Positions 15,738 through 23,900 of a DNA stretch of 46,622 nt are shown piece after piece. The notes under the pieces were generated by a model. The model was not told the origin of the DNA. It did no database searches and saw only the letters and a list, made by a program, of their open reading frames with translations. The position numbers were made by a program, and so were the translations under genes. Positions within the stretch are counted from its first letter, which is position 1; every line of letters begins with the position of its first letter. The stretch comes from Solirubrobacteraceae bacterium (GTDB taxonomy: Bacteria; Actinomycetota; Thermoleophilia; Solirubrobacterales; Solirubrobacteraceae), in the NCBI GenBank assembly GCA_016463765.1, contig JAEMQS010000031.1, forward strand, positions 1 through 46,622. The letters are read 5' to 3'.

Positions 15738-16426
15738 GCCTCGTCACCTTCGACGCGATGGGCACGCTCGTCGGGCTGCGCGACCCGATCGCGGGGCTGC
15801 GCGACGCGCTGGCAGCACGCGGGGCGCAGGTCGACGAGGACGCGGCCCGGGCCGCGATGCGCGCCGAGATCGCGTACTACCGCGCCCACCACGACGAGGC
15901 GGTCGACGTCGACGCGCTGCTCGACCTGCGCCGCCGCTGCGCCGCTGTGGTGCGCGACGCGCTCCCGCCCACGGGGCTCGACGACGACGCGATCCTCGCG
16001 GCGCTGTTGGACGCCGTGCGCTTCGAGGTCCTGCCCGGCGCGCTGCAGGCCCTGGGCGCGATCCGCGCGCAGGGGATAGACATCGCCGTGGTCAGCAACT
16101 GGGACGTCTCGCTGCACGCGGTGCTCGGGCAGACCGGGCTCGCGCCGCTCGTCGACCGGGTGGTGACGAGCGCGGAGGCGGGCGTCGCCAAGCCCGACCC
16201 CGCGATCTTCGCGCCGCTGCTCGACGGCGTCGATCCAGCCGCCGCGCTGCATGTCGGCGACTCGCTCGACGACGACGTCGCCGGGGCGCTGGCGGCGGGC
16301 ATGCGCGCCGCGCTCGTCGCGCCGGGCGGCCCGCCCGCGGACGTGCCGCCCGGCGTGATCGTCCTGCGCGGACTGGCCGACCTGGCGGGACCGGACCAGC
16401 CGCTCCCGTACCCTGGAGGGGACTGA
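15719..16426 (+). CDS. HAD-superfamily hydrolase
   Basis: Encodes 235 residues. The four HAD motifs are present: FDAMGTLV with nucleophile Asp12 (motif I; the second acid position is Met rather than Asp), IAVVSNWD (motif II, Ser/Asn), VAKPDPAIF (motif III Lys) and HVGDSLDDDVAGA (motif IV). A helical cap lies between I and II. The missing second aspartate is seen in some HAD-IA members and could lower phosphatase activity or favour dehalogenase-type chemistry. Start is GTG 15719, with AGGA about 11 nt upstream, overlapping the end of the PIG-V-like gene by 19 bp. Its stop overlaps the start of the CPBP gene (TGATG). Substrate unknown. Confidence 0.88.
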   Translation: MALDRLSLVTFDAMGTLVGLRDPIAGLRDALAARGAQVDEDAARAAMRAEIAYYRAHHDEAVDVDALLDLRRRCAAVVRDALPPTGLDDDAILAALLDAVRFEVLPGALQALGAIRAQGIDIAVVSNWDVSLHAVLGQTGLAPLVDRVVTSAEAGVAKPDPAIFAPLLDGVDPAAALHVGDSLDDDVAGALAAGMRAALVAPGGPPADVPPGVIVLRGLADLAGPDQPLPYPGGD

Positions 16427-17328
16427 TGACGAGCCTGCCTCCGGCCTACGTCCACCCCGGCCCGCCGCCGGAGCCGCCCGAGTACCCCGAGGGCCTGCCG
16501 CCGCTGAAGGTCGGCGCCGCGACCTGGAAGCCCTGGACGGGCTTCCTCGTGATCGTGCTCGCGTTCTCCGTCCCGCTCGTGCTGGGCCTGCTTGCGGGCA
16601 TCGGCATCGCGCTCGCCGGCGGAGACCTCGAGGACGACCTGCCGTCCGGCGTGCTCATCGCGCTGACGTTCGCGCAGGACATCGGCTTCATCCTCGCGCC
16701 GCTGCTGGTCGCGACGTGGTTCGCCGCGCGGCCCAGGAGCGAGGACTTCGGCCTGGCGCCGCCCCGGCGGGCGTGGCTCGCGGTCGGCCTGCTCATCGCC
16801 GTCTACGTCGGGTACGTCGTCATCAGCGGCATCTACATCCAGGCGTTCGGCTTCGAGGCCGAGGACCAGCTGCCCGACGAGCTCGGGGTCAACAACTCGA
16901 ACGTCAACCTCGTCCTCGTCCTCGTCCTCATCACGGTGATGGCCCCCGTCGCGGAGGAGATGCTGTTCCGCGGCTACATCTACCGCGCGCTGCGCAACGG
17001 GCTCGGCGTCGCGGGCGCCGCGATCCTGTCCGGCATGATCTTCGGCGGCATCCACCTTGGCTCGTCGCCGACGGAGTTCATCCCGCCGCTCATGCTGCTC
17101 GGCGTCGGGCTCGGGCTGCTGTACCAGTGGACGGGTTCGCTCTACGCGCCGGTGGCGCTGCATGCGTTCAACAACGCGATCGCGTTCGGCGTGCTCATCG
17201 AGTGGACCTGGCAGATCCCGCTGCTCATCGCCGGGTCGATCGTGGTGTCGCTGCTCGCGCTGCGGCTGCTCAGCGACGCGCTGGGAAGCCGCCGGTCGGC
17301 GGCGCTCGGCGTCACCAGCACCGCCTGA
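16426..17328 (+). CDS. CPBP (CAAX protease/bacteriocin-processing) family intramembrane protease
   Basis: Encodes 300 residues with about seven TM helices and a Pro-rich cytoplasmic N-terminus (PPAYVHPGPPPEPPEYPEG). The three Abi/CPBP motifs are intact: EExxxR in APVAEEMLFRGYIYRAL (Glu177, Glu178, Arg182), FxxxH in FGGIH (His210) and HxxxN in LHAFNN (His246, Asn250). These line the membrane-embedded glutamate active site. A very good Shine-Dalgarno GGAGGGG lies just before the ATG. It is the last gene of the PIG-V-HAD-CPBP operon. Targets of bacterial CPBP proteins are mostly unknown. Confidence 0.92.
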   Translation: MTSLPPAYVHPGPPPEPPEYPEGLPPLKVGAATWKPWTGFLVIVLAFSVPLVLGLLAGIGIALAGGDLEDDLPSGVLIALTFAQDIGFILAPLLVATWFAARPRSEDFGLAPPRRAWLAVGLLIAVYVGYVVISGIYIQAFGFEAEDQLPDELGVNNSNVNLVLVLVLITVMAPVAEEMLFRGYIYRALRNGLGVAGAAILSGMIFGGIHLGSSPTEFIPPLMLLGVGLGLLYQWTGSLYAPVALHAFNNAIAFGVLIEWTWQIPLLIAGSIVVSLLALRLLSDALGSRRSAALGVTSTA

Positions 17329-17333
17329 GCGGC

Positions 17334-17388
17334 TTTCACCAGCGGTTCACCACGCGGCAACACCGGCGCGGCGCGCCAGACGTAGCGT
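17334..17388 (+). promoter_or_regulatory. PHO-box-like direct repeat and -10 of the choice-of-anchor I gene
   Basis: TTTCACC (17334-17340) and GTTCACC (17345-17351) are direct repeats exactly 11 nt apart. This is the unit length and core (GTTCACC) described for PhoP-binding PHO boxes in Streptomyces. A TAGCGT -10-like hexamer (17383-17388) follows and lies 8 nt before the ATG. Phosphate control is inferred, not shown. Confidence 0.45.
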
Positions 17389-17396
17389 CGCGCGCC

Positions 17397-18932
17397 ATGC
17401 GTCTACACACCATTCCCCTGGCCATTGTGGCCGCCGTGGCGATTGCCACGCCAGCGGAGGCCGCCGTCCGCCCGCTCAAGCTGGAGTTCGTCGGCCGCAC
17501 CGCCGCGCTCGGCGAGGCCCGCGCCGAGATCGCCGGCTTTCACAAGCCGACCGGCAAGCTCTTCTCCACAAACTCCGACCAGCAGCAGGTCAACGTCCAT
17601 GACCTGGCCGACCCGACTGCTCCCGTCGCGCTGACCCCCATCGACATCTCGCCCTACGGCGGCGGGTCGCCGACCAGCGTCGCGGTCACGAACGCGTGCG
17701 GCGGCCGCATCGCGGTCGCGGTTCCCGGCGCCACCGAGACGACACCCGGCACCGTCGAGTTCTTCTCGACGAGCGGCACGCACCTCGAGAGCGTCCCGGC
17801 CGGCGTCCTCCCCGACATGCTCACCTTCGCCAAGAACGGGAGCACGCTGCTCGTCGCCAACGAGGCGCAGCCGGCGACCAACGGTTCCGCGGACCCCGAG
17901 GGATCGGTGACGCGCGTCCAGCTGCTCGCGAACTGCACGAAGGCCCCGATCGTCACGCAGATCAAGCTCGGCGGTGTGCCACTCGACCCCGGCGTCCGGA
18001 TCTTCGGTCCCGGCTCCACCCCGGCGCAGGATCTCGAGCCCGAGTACATCGCAATCGCGCCCGACCAGAAGACGGCGTACGTGAGCATGCAGGAGAACAA
18101 CGCCGTCGGCGTGCTGAACCTCCAGACCCGCAAGTTCACCGCGATCCGCGCGCTCGGGTACAAGGACTACGGCCTGGCGTCGAACGCGTTCGATCCCAGC
18201 GACCGTGACGGCATCGACCTCGATCCGTTCCCGAATGTGTTCGGCATGTACATGCCGGATGCGCTCGCGGCCTACGAGGTCGGCGGGCAGACCTACGTGG
18301 CGACGGCCAACGAGGGCGACGCCCGCGAGTACGACTACTTCGAGGAGGAGGTTCGTGTCTCGTCGAGCTCGGTGGTCCTCGACCCGACGGTGTTCCCGAA
18401 CGCCGCCGCACTCAAGGGGCCGAACGAGCTCGGACGCCTGAACATCACGCGGACGATGGGCGATACCGACAACGACGGCGACTACGACAAGCTGTTCACG
18501 TTCGGCGGGCGGTCGACGTCGATTCTCGACGCCGGGGGCTCGCTCGTGTGGGACAGCGGCAGCTTCCTGGAGTCGTGGACCGCGACCAACGACGCGGCGA
18601 ACTTCGGCAAGAGCAACGTCGCGGGCTCGCCGGTGGACGACCGCAGCGACAGCAAGGGCCCCGAGCCCGAGGGCGTCACGGTCGGCAAGGTCGCCGGTCG
18701 TCAGTACTCGTTCGTGTCCAACGAGCGCAGCGGCGGGATCTTCGCCTTCGACCTCGAGGACACGCCCGGTGAGGCCAAGTTCGCCGGGCACATCAACACC
18801 CGTGAGAGCGACCTCGGGCCCGAGGGCATCGCCTTCCTGGCGGGCTACCAGAGCCCGACCGGGGCGCCGGCGATCATCGTGACGAACGAGATCAGCGGCA
18901 CGGTGTCGATCTACGCGGTCAAGCGCAAGTAG
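17397..18932 (+). CDS. Secreted choice-of-anchor I family protein (beta-propeller, alkaline-phosphatase-like annotation group)
   Basis: Encodes 511 residues. A Sec signal peptide (about 1-22, cleaved near AEA) precedes repeated beta-propeller blades: SPTSVAVTNACGGRIAVAVPG, PDMLTFAKNGSTLLVANE, EPEYIAIAPDQKTAYVSMQENNAV and PEGVTVGKVAGRQYSFVSNERSGGIFAFD. The YVATANEGDAREYDYFEEEVRV segment and EPEGxxxG are hallmarks of the choice-of-anchor I family, extracellular proteins often annotated near alkaline phosphatases. DTDNDGDYDK (near 360) resembles a Ca-binding loop. No anchor remains at the C-terminus, so it may be fully secreted. The upstream PHO-box-like repeat would fit a phosphate-scavenging role, but the enzymatic activity is not established. 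Confidence 0.85.
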   Translation: MRLHTIPLAIVAAVAIATPAEAAVRPLKLEFVGRTAALGEARAEIAGFHKPTGKLFSTNSDQQQVNVHDLADPTAPVALTPIDISPYGGGSPTSVAVTNACGGRIAVAVPGATETTPGTVEFFSTSGTHLESVPAGVLPDMLTFAKNGSTLLVANEAQPATNGSADPEGSVTRVQLLANCTKAPIVTQIKLGGVPLDPGVRIFGPGSTPAQDLEPEYIAIAPDQKTAYVSMQENNAVGVLNLQTRKFTAIRALGYKDYGLASNAFDPSDRDGIDLDPFPNVFGMYMPDALAAYEVGGQTYVATANEGDAREYDYFEEEVRVSSSSVVLDPTVFPNAAALKGPNELGRLNITRTMGDTDNDGDYDKLFTFGGRSTSILDAGGSLVWDSGSFLESWTATNDAANFGKSNVAGSPVDDRSDSKGPEPEGVTVGKVAGRQYSFVSNERSGGIFAFDLEDTPGEAKFAGHINTRESDLGPEGIAFLAGYQSPTGAPAIIVTNEISGTVSIYAVKRK

Positions 18933-18949
18933 GACGCTGACGCGGATCC

Positions 18950-18979
18950 GTTGCCCAGAGTCGTACGATTCTGGGCAAC
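18950..18979. promoter_or_regulatory. 30-bp near-perfect palindrome abutting the L,D-transpeptidase start
   Basis: GTTGCCCAGA (18950-18959) and TCTGGGCAAC (18970-18979) are perfect inverted repeats. The 10-nt spacer holds the palindrome TCGTACGA, so the whole 30 bp is symmetric except one G/T position. A -10-like TACGAT (18964-18969) is inside it and the right arm touches the GTG start. A half-site GTTGCCCAG recurs at 19043-19051. It could be an operator, or an RNA hairpin ending the upstream gene. Confidence 0.6.
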
Positions 18980-19966
18980 GTGATCAGAACGCTTGCCCTC
19001 ACCACCGTGCTCGGCGCGGCCGCTCTGCCGGTCGCGTCGGCTGTTGCCCAGTCGCCCGCGCCGACGACGACCACGCCGGTACCGGCGGTCGAGGAACGCC
19101 CCGAGCCCAAGCAGGGCAAGATCACGCTGCGCACCGAGCGGCCGATGGGCCTCGTGCAGTCCCGCGTGAAGGTCCGCGGCACGCTGACGCCGTACGTCGC
19201 CGGCCAGAAGGTCATCGTCCGGTTCTACCGCGGCGCGAAGAAGCTCCGCGTCGTCGAGGTCAGCGTCAAGCGCGACGGCAAGGTCGGCCGCTTCACCGTC
19301 GGCTACGCGCCGAAGAAGACCGGCCGGCTGACGGTCCGCGCCGTGCACCGCGAGACCGACGAGCTCGCCTCGATCACCGCGAAGGGCGTCGGCGTCGACG
19401 TGCTGCCGCGCCGCGTCGCTCCGGGCGCGAAGGGCGCCACGGTGCGCATCATGCAGGAGCACCTCGACCGGCTCGGGTACGTCGTCGGCAAGCGCGGGGT
19501 GTTCGACGCGCGGACGGCTCGCGCGGTCCTCGCGTTCCGCAAGGTCACCGGCATGGCCCGCACGTCGCAGGCCAACGAAGAGGTCTTCGCCCGGATCGCC
19601 CGGGGCGGCGGCAGGTTCAAGGTCAAGTTCCCCAAGCACGGCCGCCACGTCGAGGCCGACATCTCCCGCCAGGTGCTCGCGCTGATCGGGGCGAACGGCA
19701 AGGTCGAGCGGATCTACCCGACGTCGACCGGCGCGCCCGCCACGCCGACGATCCTGGGGTCGTTCAAGGTCTACCGCAAGGACCAGGGCACCAACGCGAT
19801 CGGCATGGTGCACTCCGCGTACTTCATCCGCGGGTACGCCATCCACGGCTACAAGAGCGTGCCGACCTACAACGCGAGCCACGGATGCCTGCGCGTCCCG
19901 ATCCCGGACGCGATGAACATCTTCCGCTGGGTCCGCTACGGCACGCGGGTCGACACGTACCGCTGA
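18980..19966 (+). CDS. Secreted L,D-transpeptidase (YkuD) with peptidoglycan-binding domain
   Basis: Encodes 328 residues. Signal peptide about 1-23 (SAVAQ), a Thr/Pro linker, an Ig-like beta domain (about 47-140), a PG_binding_1 domain (about 150-205, ATVRIMQEHLDRLGYVVGKRGVFDARTARAV as helix pairs), and a C-terminal YkuD domain (about 220-328). The catalytic motif is complete: His289 in AIHGY and SHGCLRVP with His301 and Cys303. Such enzymes form 3-3 crosslinks in peptidoglycan and resist most beta-lactams. Start is GTG directly after a 30-bp palindrome. The 3' end overlaps the convergent small membrane gene by 31 bp. Confidence 0.93.
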   Translation: MIRTLALTTVLGAAALPVASAVAQSPAPTTTTPVPAVEERPEPKQGKITLRTERPMGLVQSRVKVRGTLTPYVAGQKVIVRFYRGAKKLRVVEVSVKRDGKVGRFTVGYAPKKTGRLTVRAVHRETDELASITAKGVGVDVLPRRVAPGAKGATVRIMQEHLDRLGYVVGKRGVFDARTARAVLAFRKVTGMARTSQANEEVFARIARGGGRFKVKFPKHGRHVEADISRQVLALIGANGKVERIYPTSTGAPATPTILGSFKVYRKDQGTNAIGMVHSAYFIRGYAIHGYKSVPTYNASHGCLRVPIPDAMNIFRWVRYGTRVDTYR

Positions 19967-20322
19967 GTGCGAACGGGGCGCCGGCTCACCGCGTTCGCGA
20001 CCGCGCTGAGCCCGACGCCCCACACCAGCAGCGCGAGGAACGCGGGCACGAGCTCGCGGGTCCACGCGTCGGCGCTGCGCGGCACCGCCCCCTCGAACGG
20101 CGCGCGCAGGATCTCGTTGGCGTCGGCGACGACGCTTTCGAAGCGGGTGGGCGGCTCCTCGGCCGGCGGCGCGGTCGCAGCGCTGTAGCTCACGCTCTGG
20201 CTCACGCGAGCCTGGGCGTCGTTCGAGACGCCATGCATCTGGTCGAGCGCGAAGAGCAGCACACCGAGCAGCACGAAGATGCTGCTCGCCAATGCGACGG
20301 CGCGTAGGGGCCTCCCAGCCAC
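19936..20322 (-). CDS. Small two-TM membrane protein of unknown function
   Basis: Encodes 128 residues. A basic N-terminus and TM helix (about 8-25, AVALASSIFVLLGVLLFAL), a mainly polar extracytoplasmic region of about 65 residues (QSVSYSAATAPPAEEPPTRFESVVADANEILRAPFEG as a loosely acidic stretch), a second TM helix (about 93-113, LVPAFLALLVWGVGLSAVA) and a basic tail. No family recognised. The GTG at 20320-20322 is preceded by a -10-like TACTCT 7 nt upstream and shares its promoter with divergent pyrE. The last 31 bp overlap the L,D-transpeptidase end. Hydropathy and codon style support it as real. Confidence 0.65.
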   Translation of the reverse strand: MAGRPLRAVALASSIFVLLGVLLFALDQMHGVSNDAQARVSQSVSYSAATAPPAEEPPTRFESVVADANEILRAPFEGAVPRSADAWTRELVPAFLALLVWGVGLSAVANAVSRRPVRTQRYVSTRVP

Positions 20323-20328
20323 GATCCG

Positions 20329-20335
20329 TAGAGTA
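20329..20335. promoter_or_regulatory. Shared symmetric -10 (bidirectional promoter) for pyrE and the divergent membrane gene
   Basis: The 7-bp TAGAGTA reads TAGAGT on the plus strand (9 nt before pyrE ATG) and TACTCT on the minus strand (7 nt before the GTG at 20322). The gap between the two start codons is only 21 nt, so no room exists for separate -10 elements. Both transcripts would be leaderless or nearly so. Confidence 0.5.
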
Positions 20336-20343
20336 CGCCCGCC

Positions 20344-20889
20344 ATGACGGCCACCCAACGTTTGATCGATGAGCTCCGTACCCACTCCCTGGTCATGGGG
20401 GAGGTGGTGCTGACGAGCGGCGCGACGGCGCAGTACTACGTCGACGCCAAGCGCGCGATCCTGCGCCCCGCCGGGTTCCACGCCCTCGGCCAGCTGCTCG
20501 CCGAACTCGCCGTCGAGTGGCGCGCCACCGCCGTGGGCGGGATGACGATGGGCGCCGATCCCGTCGCGTGCGCGGCGCTCGCGGGCGGGGCGGACTGCAA
20601 GGCGTTCTTCGTCCGCAAGGAGTCGAAGGCCCACGGCCTGCAGCGCCGGGTCGAGGGTCCGCTGCTGACCGACGACGACCGCTGCCTCGTGGTCGAGGAC
20701 GTCGTGACCACGGGCGGCTCGACGGTCAAGGCGATCGAGGCGCTCCAAGCCGAGGGCCGGACCATCGTGGGCGTCGTCAGCGTGCTGGACCGTCTCGCGG
20801 GCGGCGGCGAGCGCATCGAGGCCGCGGCCGGCGCGCCGTACCGCGCGCTGACCACGATCGACGACGTCTACCCCGACCGCCCGGCCTGA
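20344..20889 (+). CDS. pyrE: Orotate phosphoribosyltransferase
   Basis: Encodes 181 residues of a type I phosphoribosyltransferase that joins orotate and PRPP to give OMP in pyrimidine synthesis. Seen: YYVDAKRAIL (31-40), GGMTMGADPV (65-74), the flexible-loop motif FVRKESKAHG (89-98) and the PRPP-binding motif CLVVEDVVTTGGST (114-127). ATG at 20344 is the only sensible start and has a -10-like TAGAGT 9 nt upstream. It stands apart from other pyrimidine genes. Its stop is followed at once by a hairpin shared with the convergent RTX gene. Confidence 0.95.
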   Translation: MTATQRLIDELRTHSLVMGEVVLTSGATAQYYVDAKRAILRPAGFHALGQLLAELAVEWRATAVGGMTMGADPVACAALAGGADCKAFFVRKESKAHGLQRRVEGPLLTDDDRCLVVEDVVTTGGSTVKAIEALQAEGRTIVGVVSVLDRLAGGGERIEAAAGAPYRALTTIDDVYPDRPA

Positions 20890-20919
20890 ACGTCGCCGCC
20901 GCTCAGTGGCGGCGGACGT
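20890..20919. terminator. Bidirectional hairpin between pyrE and the convergent RTX gene
   Basis: CGCCGCC (20894-20900) pairs with GGCGGCG (20908-20914) around a 7-nt loop, and ACGT (20890-20893) with ACGT (20916-20919) past a single bulged G. The RTX stop codon lies inside the loop. No U-tract on either strand. Confidence 0.55.
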
Positions 20920-23900
20920 CCTCGCAGTTGCGCACGACGTCGTTGCGATCGACGTCGGCGCGGTCGCGGCCCGGTCCGCAGTCGACGATGTCGATCCCGC
21001 CGCCCACCGCGACAAGGTGGTCGTCGCCGGTGCCTCCGCGCAGCACGTCGGGGTCGAACCCGCCGTTGAGCTTGTCGTTGCCGGGCCCGCCGTCGAGGGT
21101 GTCCTCGCCCCGGCCGCCCTCGAGCTCGTCGTTGCCCGCCTCGCCGTGGATCGTGTCGTCGCCGAACCGGCCGAAGAGCCGGTCGCGGCCCTCGCCGCCG
21201 CGCAGCTCGTCGTCACCCGATCCGCCGTCGAGGTCGTCGTTGCCGCCGAGGCCGAGGATGAGGTCGTCGCCGTCGTTGCCGTTGACGAGGTCGCGCGTCT
21301 CGGTGCCGACGAGTTCGTCGTCGCCGCCGCTGCCGATCGGCCGGTCGGGGTGGGGCACGTCGCCGAGCGCCGACCCGCGCTTGGTGGCCAGCGCGCCGCC
21401 GCGGGCGAGGCCGCGGTTGGCGACCAGCGCGACAGGGTCGTAGGCGCCCTCGCGCGTCGGGTCGTCGCGGATGATGTGCTCGCAGCCGACGGCGCGCCGT
21501 GCCTCGGTCTCGCTGTCGACGTGGGCCCAGTCCTCGCCGGGACCGCAGTCGAACTCGTCGAGCCCGGTCGAGCCGTAGAGCACGTCGTCACCGGGTCCGC
21601 CCTCGAGGGTGTCGTTGCCGCGGCCTCCGATGAGGACGTCGTCGCCCGATCCACCGCGGACTCCCGGGTCCTCGCCCGCGCCGCCGTCGACGACGTCGTC
21701 TCCGGGTCCGCCTTCGACCGTGTCGCTGCCGGGCCCGCCGAGCACGATGTCGTTGCCCGACCCGCCCTGGACGAGCTGGTCGTTGCCGCGGTTGCCGTCG
21801 ACGTAGTCGTCTCCGGGTCCGCCGTCGAGCAGCTTGTCGTCACCGAAGCGCGACTCGACGAGGTAGTCGTCCCCGGCGCCGCCGCGCAGGATGTCGTCGC
21901 CGTCGAACCCGTCGAGGATGTCGTCGCCCGCGCCGCCGTCGAGCCGGTCGTTGCCCGTGCCGCCGTCCAGCCGGTCGGCGTCGTCGCCTCCGCGCAGCAG
22001 GTCGTCACCGGATGCGCCGCGCAGGATGTCGTCGCCGGCAGTGCCTTCCAGGCGGTCGTTGCCGAAGCTGCCCGAGAGGTCGTCGTGGCCGGCGCCGCCG
22101 AAGAGCCGGTCGTTGCCGCCGCCGCCCACGAGGCGGTCGTCGCCGCCGAGACCGGTCAAGCGGTCGTTGGACTCGCGGCCGGAGAGCCGGTCGTCGCGCG
22201 GGCCACCCCGCAGGCGGTCCGCGCGCCGGCCGCCCATGCGGCTCACCCCGGCACGCGGGCTGCGCACGGGCAGCGCGATCGCCACGGGGGCCTGCGCGGC
22301 GGCCACCCCGAACGTCGTCGTGGCGATCGCCGATGCGTGCTCGGCGGTGCGCAGCGCGCGCAGGGCCGCGGGGGTGAGCGTCAGCGCCACGGAGCCGGGG
22401 CCCGTCGCGTCGGCGTGCCCCAGCGCCCGGGTGCCCGACCGGAGCTCGAGCGTCCCGCTGCAGCTGGTCGCAAGCCGGGGCAGGCAGAAGGTCGGCAGCG
22501 TGGTCGTCGCGCGGCTGGGGCTCAGCGGCCGACGGTCGACACCGAGCACGGGCGCGGTCAGGGCGGCGGGCAGCGGCGGGACGGGCTTGGGCGGGACCGG
22601 CGGCGGCTCCGTGATCTTCACGCTGACGGTGACGGCCGGCGAGCTCAGGGCGCCGTCCGACGCGGCGACGCCGACGCGCACGGTGGTCTCCTGGCCCGTG
22701 CGCGGCGTCACCGTCACGTGCGTGCCGTCGAGGCGCACCGCGCTGTCGCGCGGCACCGACGTGAGCCGCAGCGTCAGCGGATCGCCGTCGGGGTCGGTGC
22801 AGGCCACGGGCACGGTGGCGGCGGCCTCCCAGGTCGTCTCGGCGCTCGCGCCCGTGCAGGACGGCGCCCGGGTGTGGCGGAAGCCGAGCACGGTGTTCGA
22901 CACGTCGGCGGCGGTCAGCGGCCGGCCGGCGGCATCGACGGTGACGCCGCGTGCGCCGTCGAGTCCGGTGCGGGCGGTGCAGGAGCCTCCGCGCTCGGCG
23001 ACGCAGCCGGTCGTGTCGGCGGCCTGGGCGAAGGCGGTGCCGAGGTCGAGCACGGCGAGCGCGTCGCTGAGCTGCGCGGCCGCGTAGGCGGTCCTGCCGT
23101 CGGGCGCGATGGCCACGGCGGCCACACCATCGAGTGCGCGACCGTCGAGGCACTGGCCGCCGAGGCCGGTCTCGCTCACGCAGCCCGCGGCGCCGGTGGC
23201 CTGCGTGAGCGTCGCGCCGAGCGTGATCCGCGTGACGGCGTCGCTGACCGATGCGGCGACCAGCGCGGACGCGCCGTCGGGCGCGATGGCGATGTCGGCG
23301 GCGCCCTCGAGGCCGCGGCCGTCGGGGCAGCTGTACGTGCCGGTCTCGCGGATGCATCCCGCGGCCCCGTAGGCCTGGCTGAGCTCGCCTGTGCCGGGGT
23401 TGAGCGGCAGGCGCACGACCGATCGGCTCCCCGAGGTGGCGACGAGCACGCCGCCGACGGGCAGGGACGCGACGGCGGTCGGTTCGTAGAGCGACGAGCC
23501 GTTGCCGCACTGCCCGCCGGTGCCGGTCTCGGTGAAGCAGCCGGCCGCGCCGGCGGGCTGATCGACGATCCCCGTCGCGGGGTCCGTGCGCAGGACCGCC
23601 ACGCCGTTGGCTGTGGCCGCCGCCACGTAGAGTCGCGACCCGTCGGCGCTGAAGGCCACGTCCCGCGCGCCGCCGAGCGCGCGCCCGTCGAAGCACGTCC
23701 CGCCGCTGCCGGTCTCGGTCGCGCAGCCGGCGGCGCCCGCGGGCTGGGACAGTGCGCCGGTGGCGCCGTCGCGCAGGAACACCGCCACGCCGTCGGCTCC
23801 AGGGGCGGCGACCGCGACGAGCCGCCCGTCCCGGGAGACGTCGACCGCGGTCGCGCCCGACAGCGCGGACGCCGGGGCGCACCCGCCGGCGCCGAGGCAC

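Noticed and set aside
20960..22240. Dense short DNA repeats that could be mistaken for a CRISPR or tandem-repeat array
   Set aside because: Spacing is about 27 bp with no unique spacers, and the repeats follow the reading frame of GGxGxDxLxGG nonapeptides. They are protein-coding repeats.
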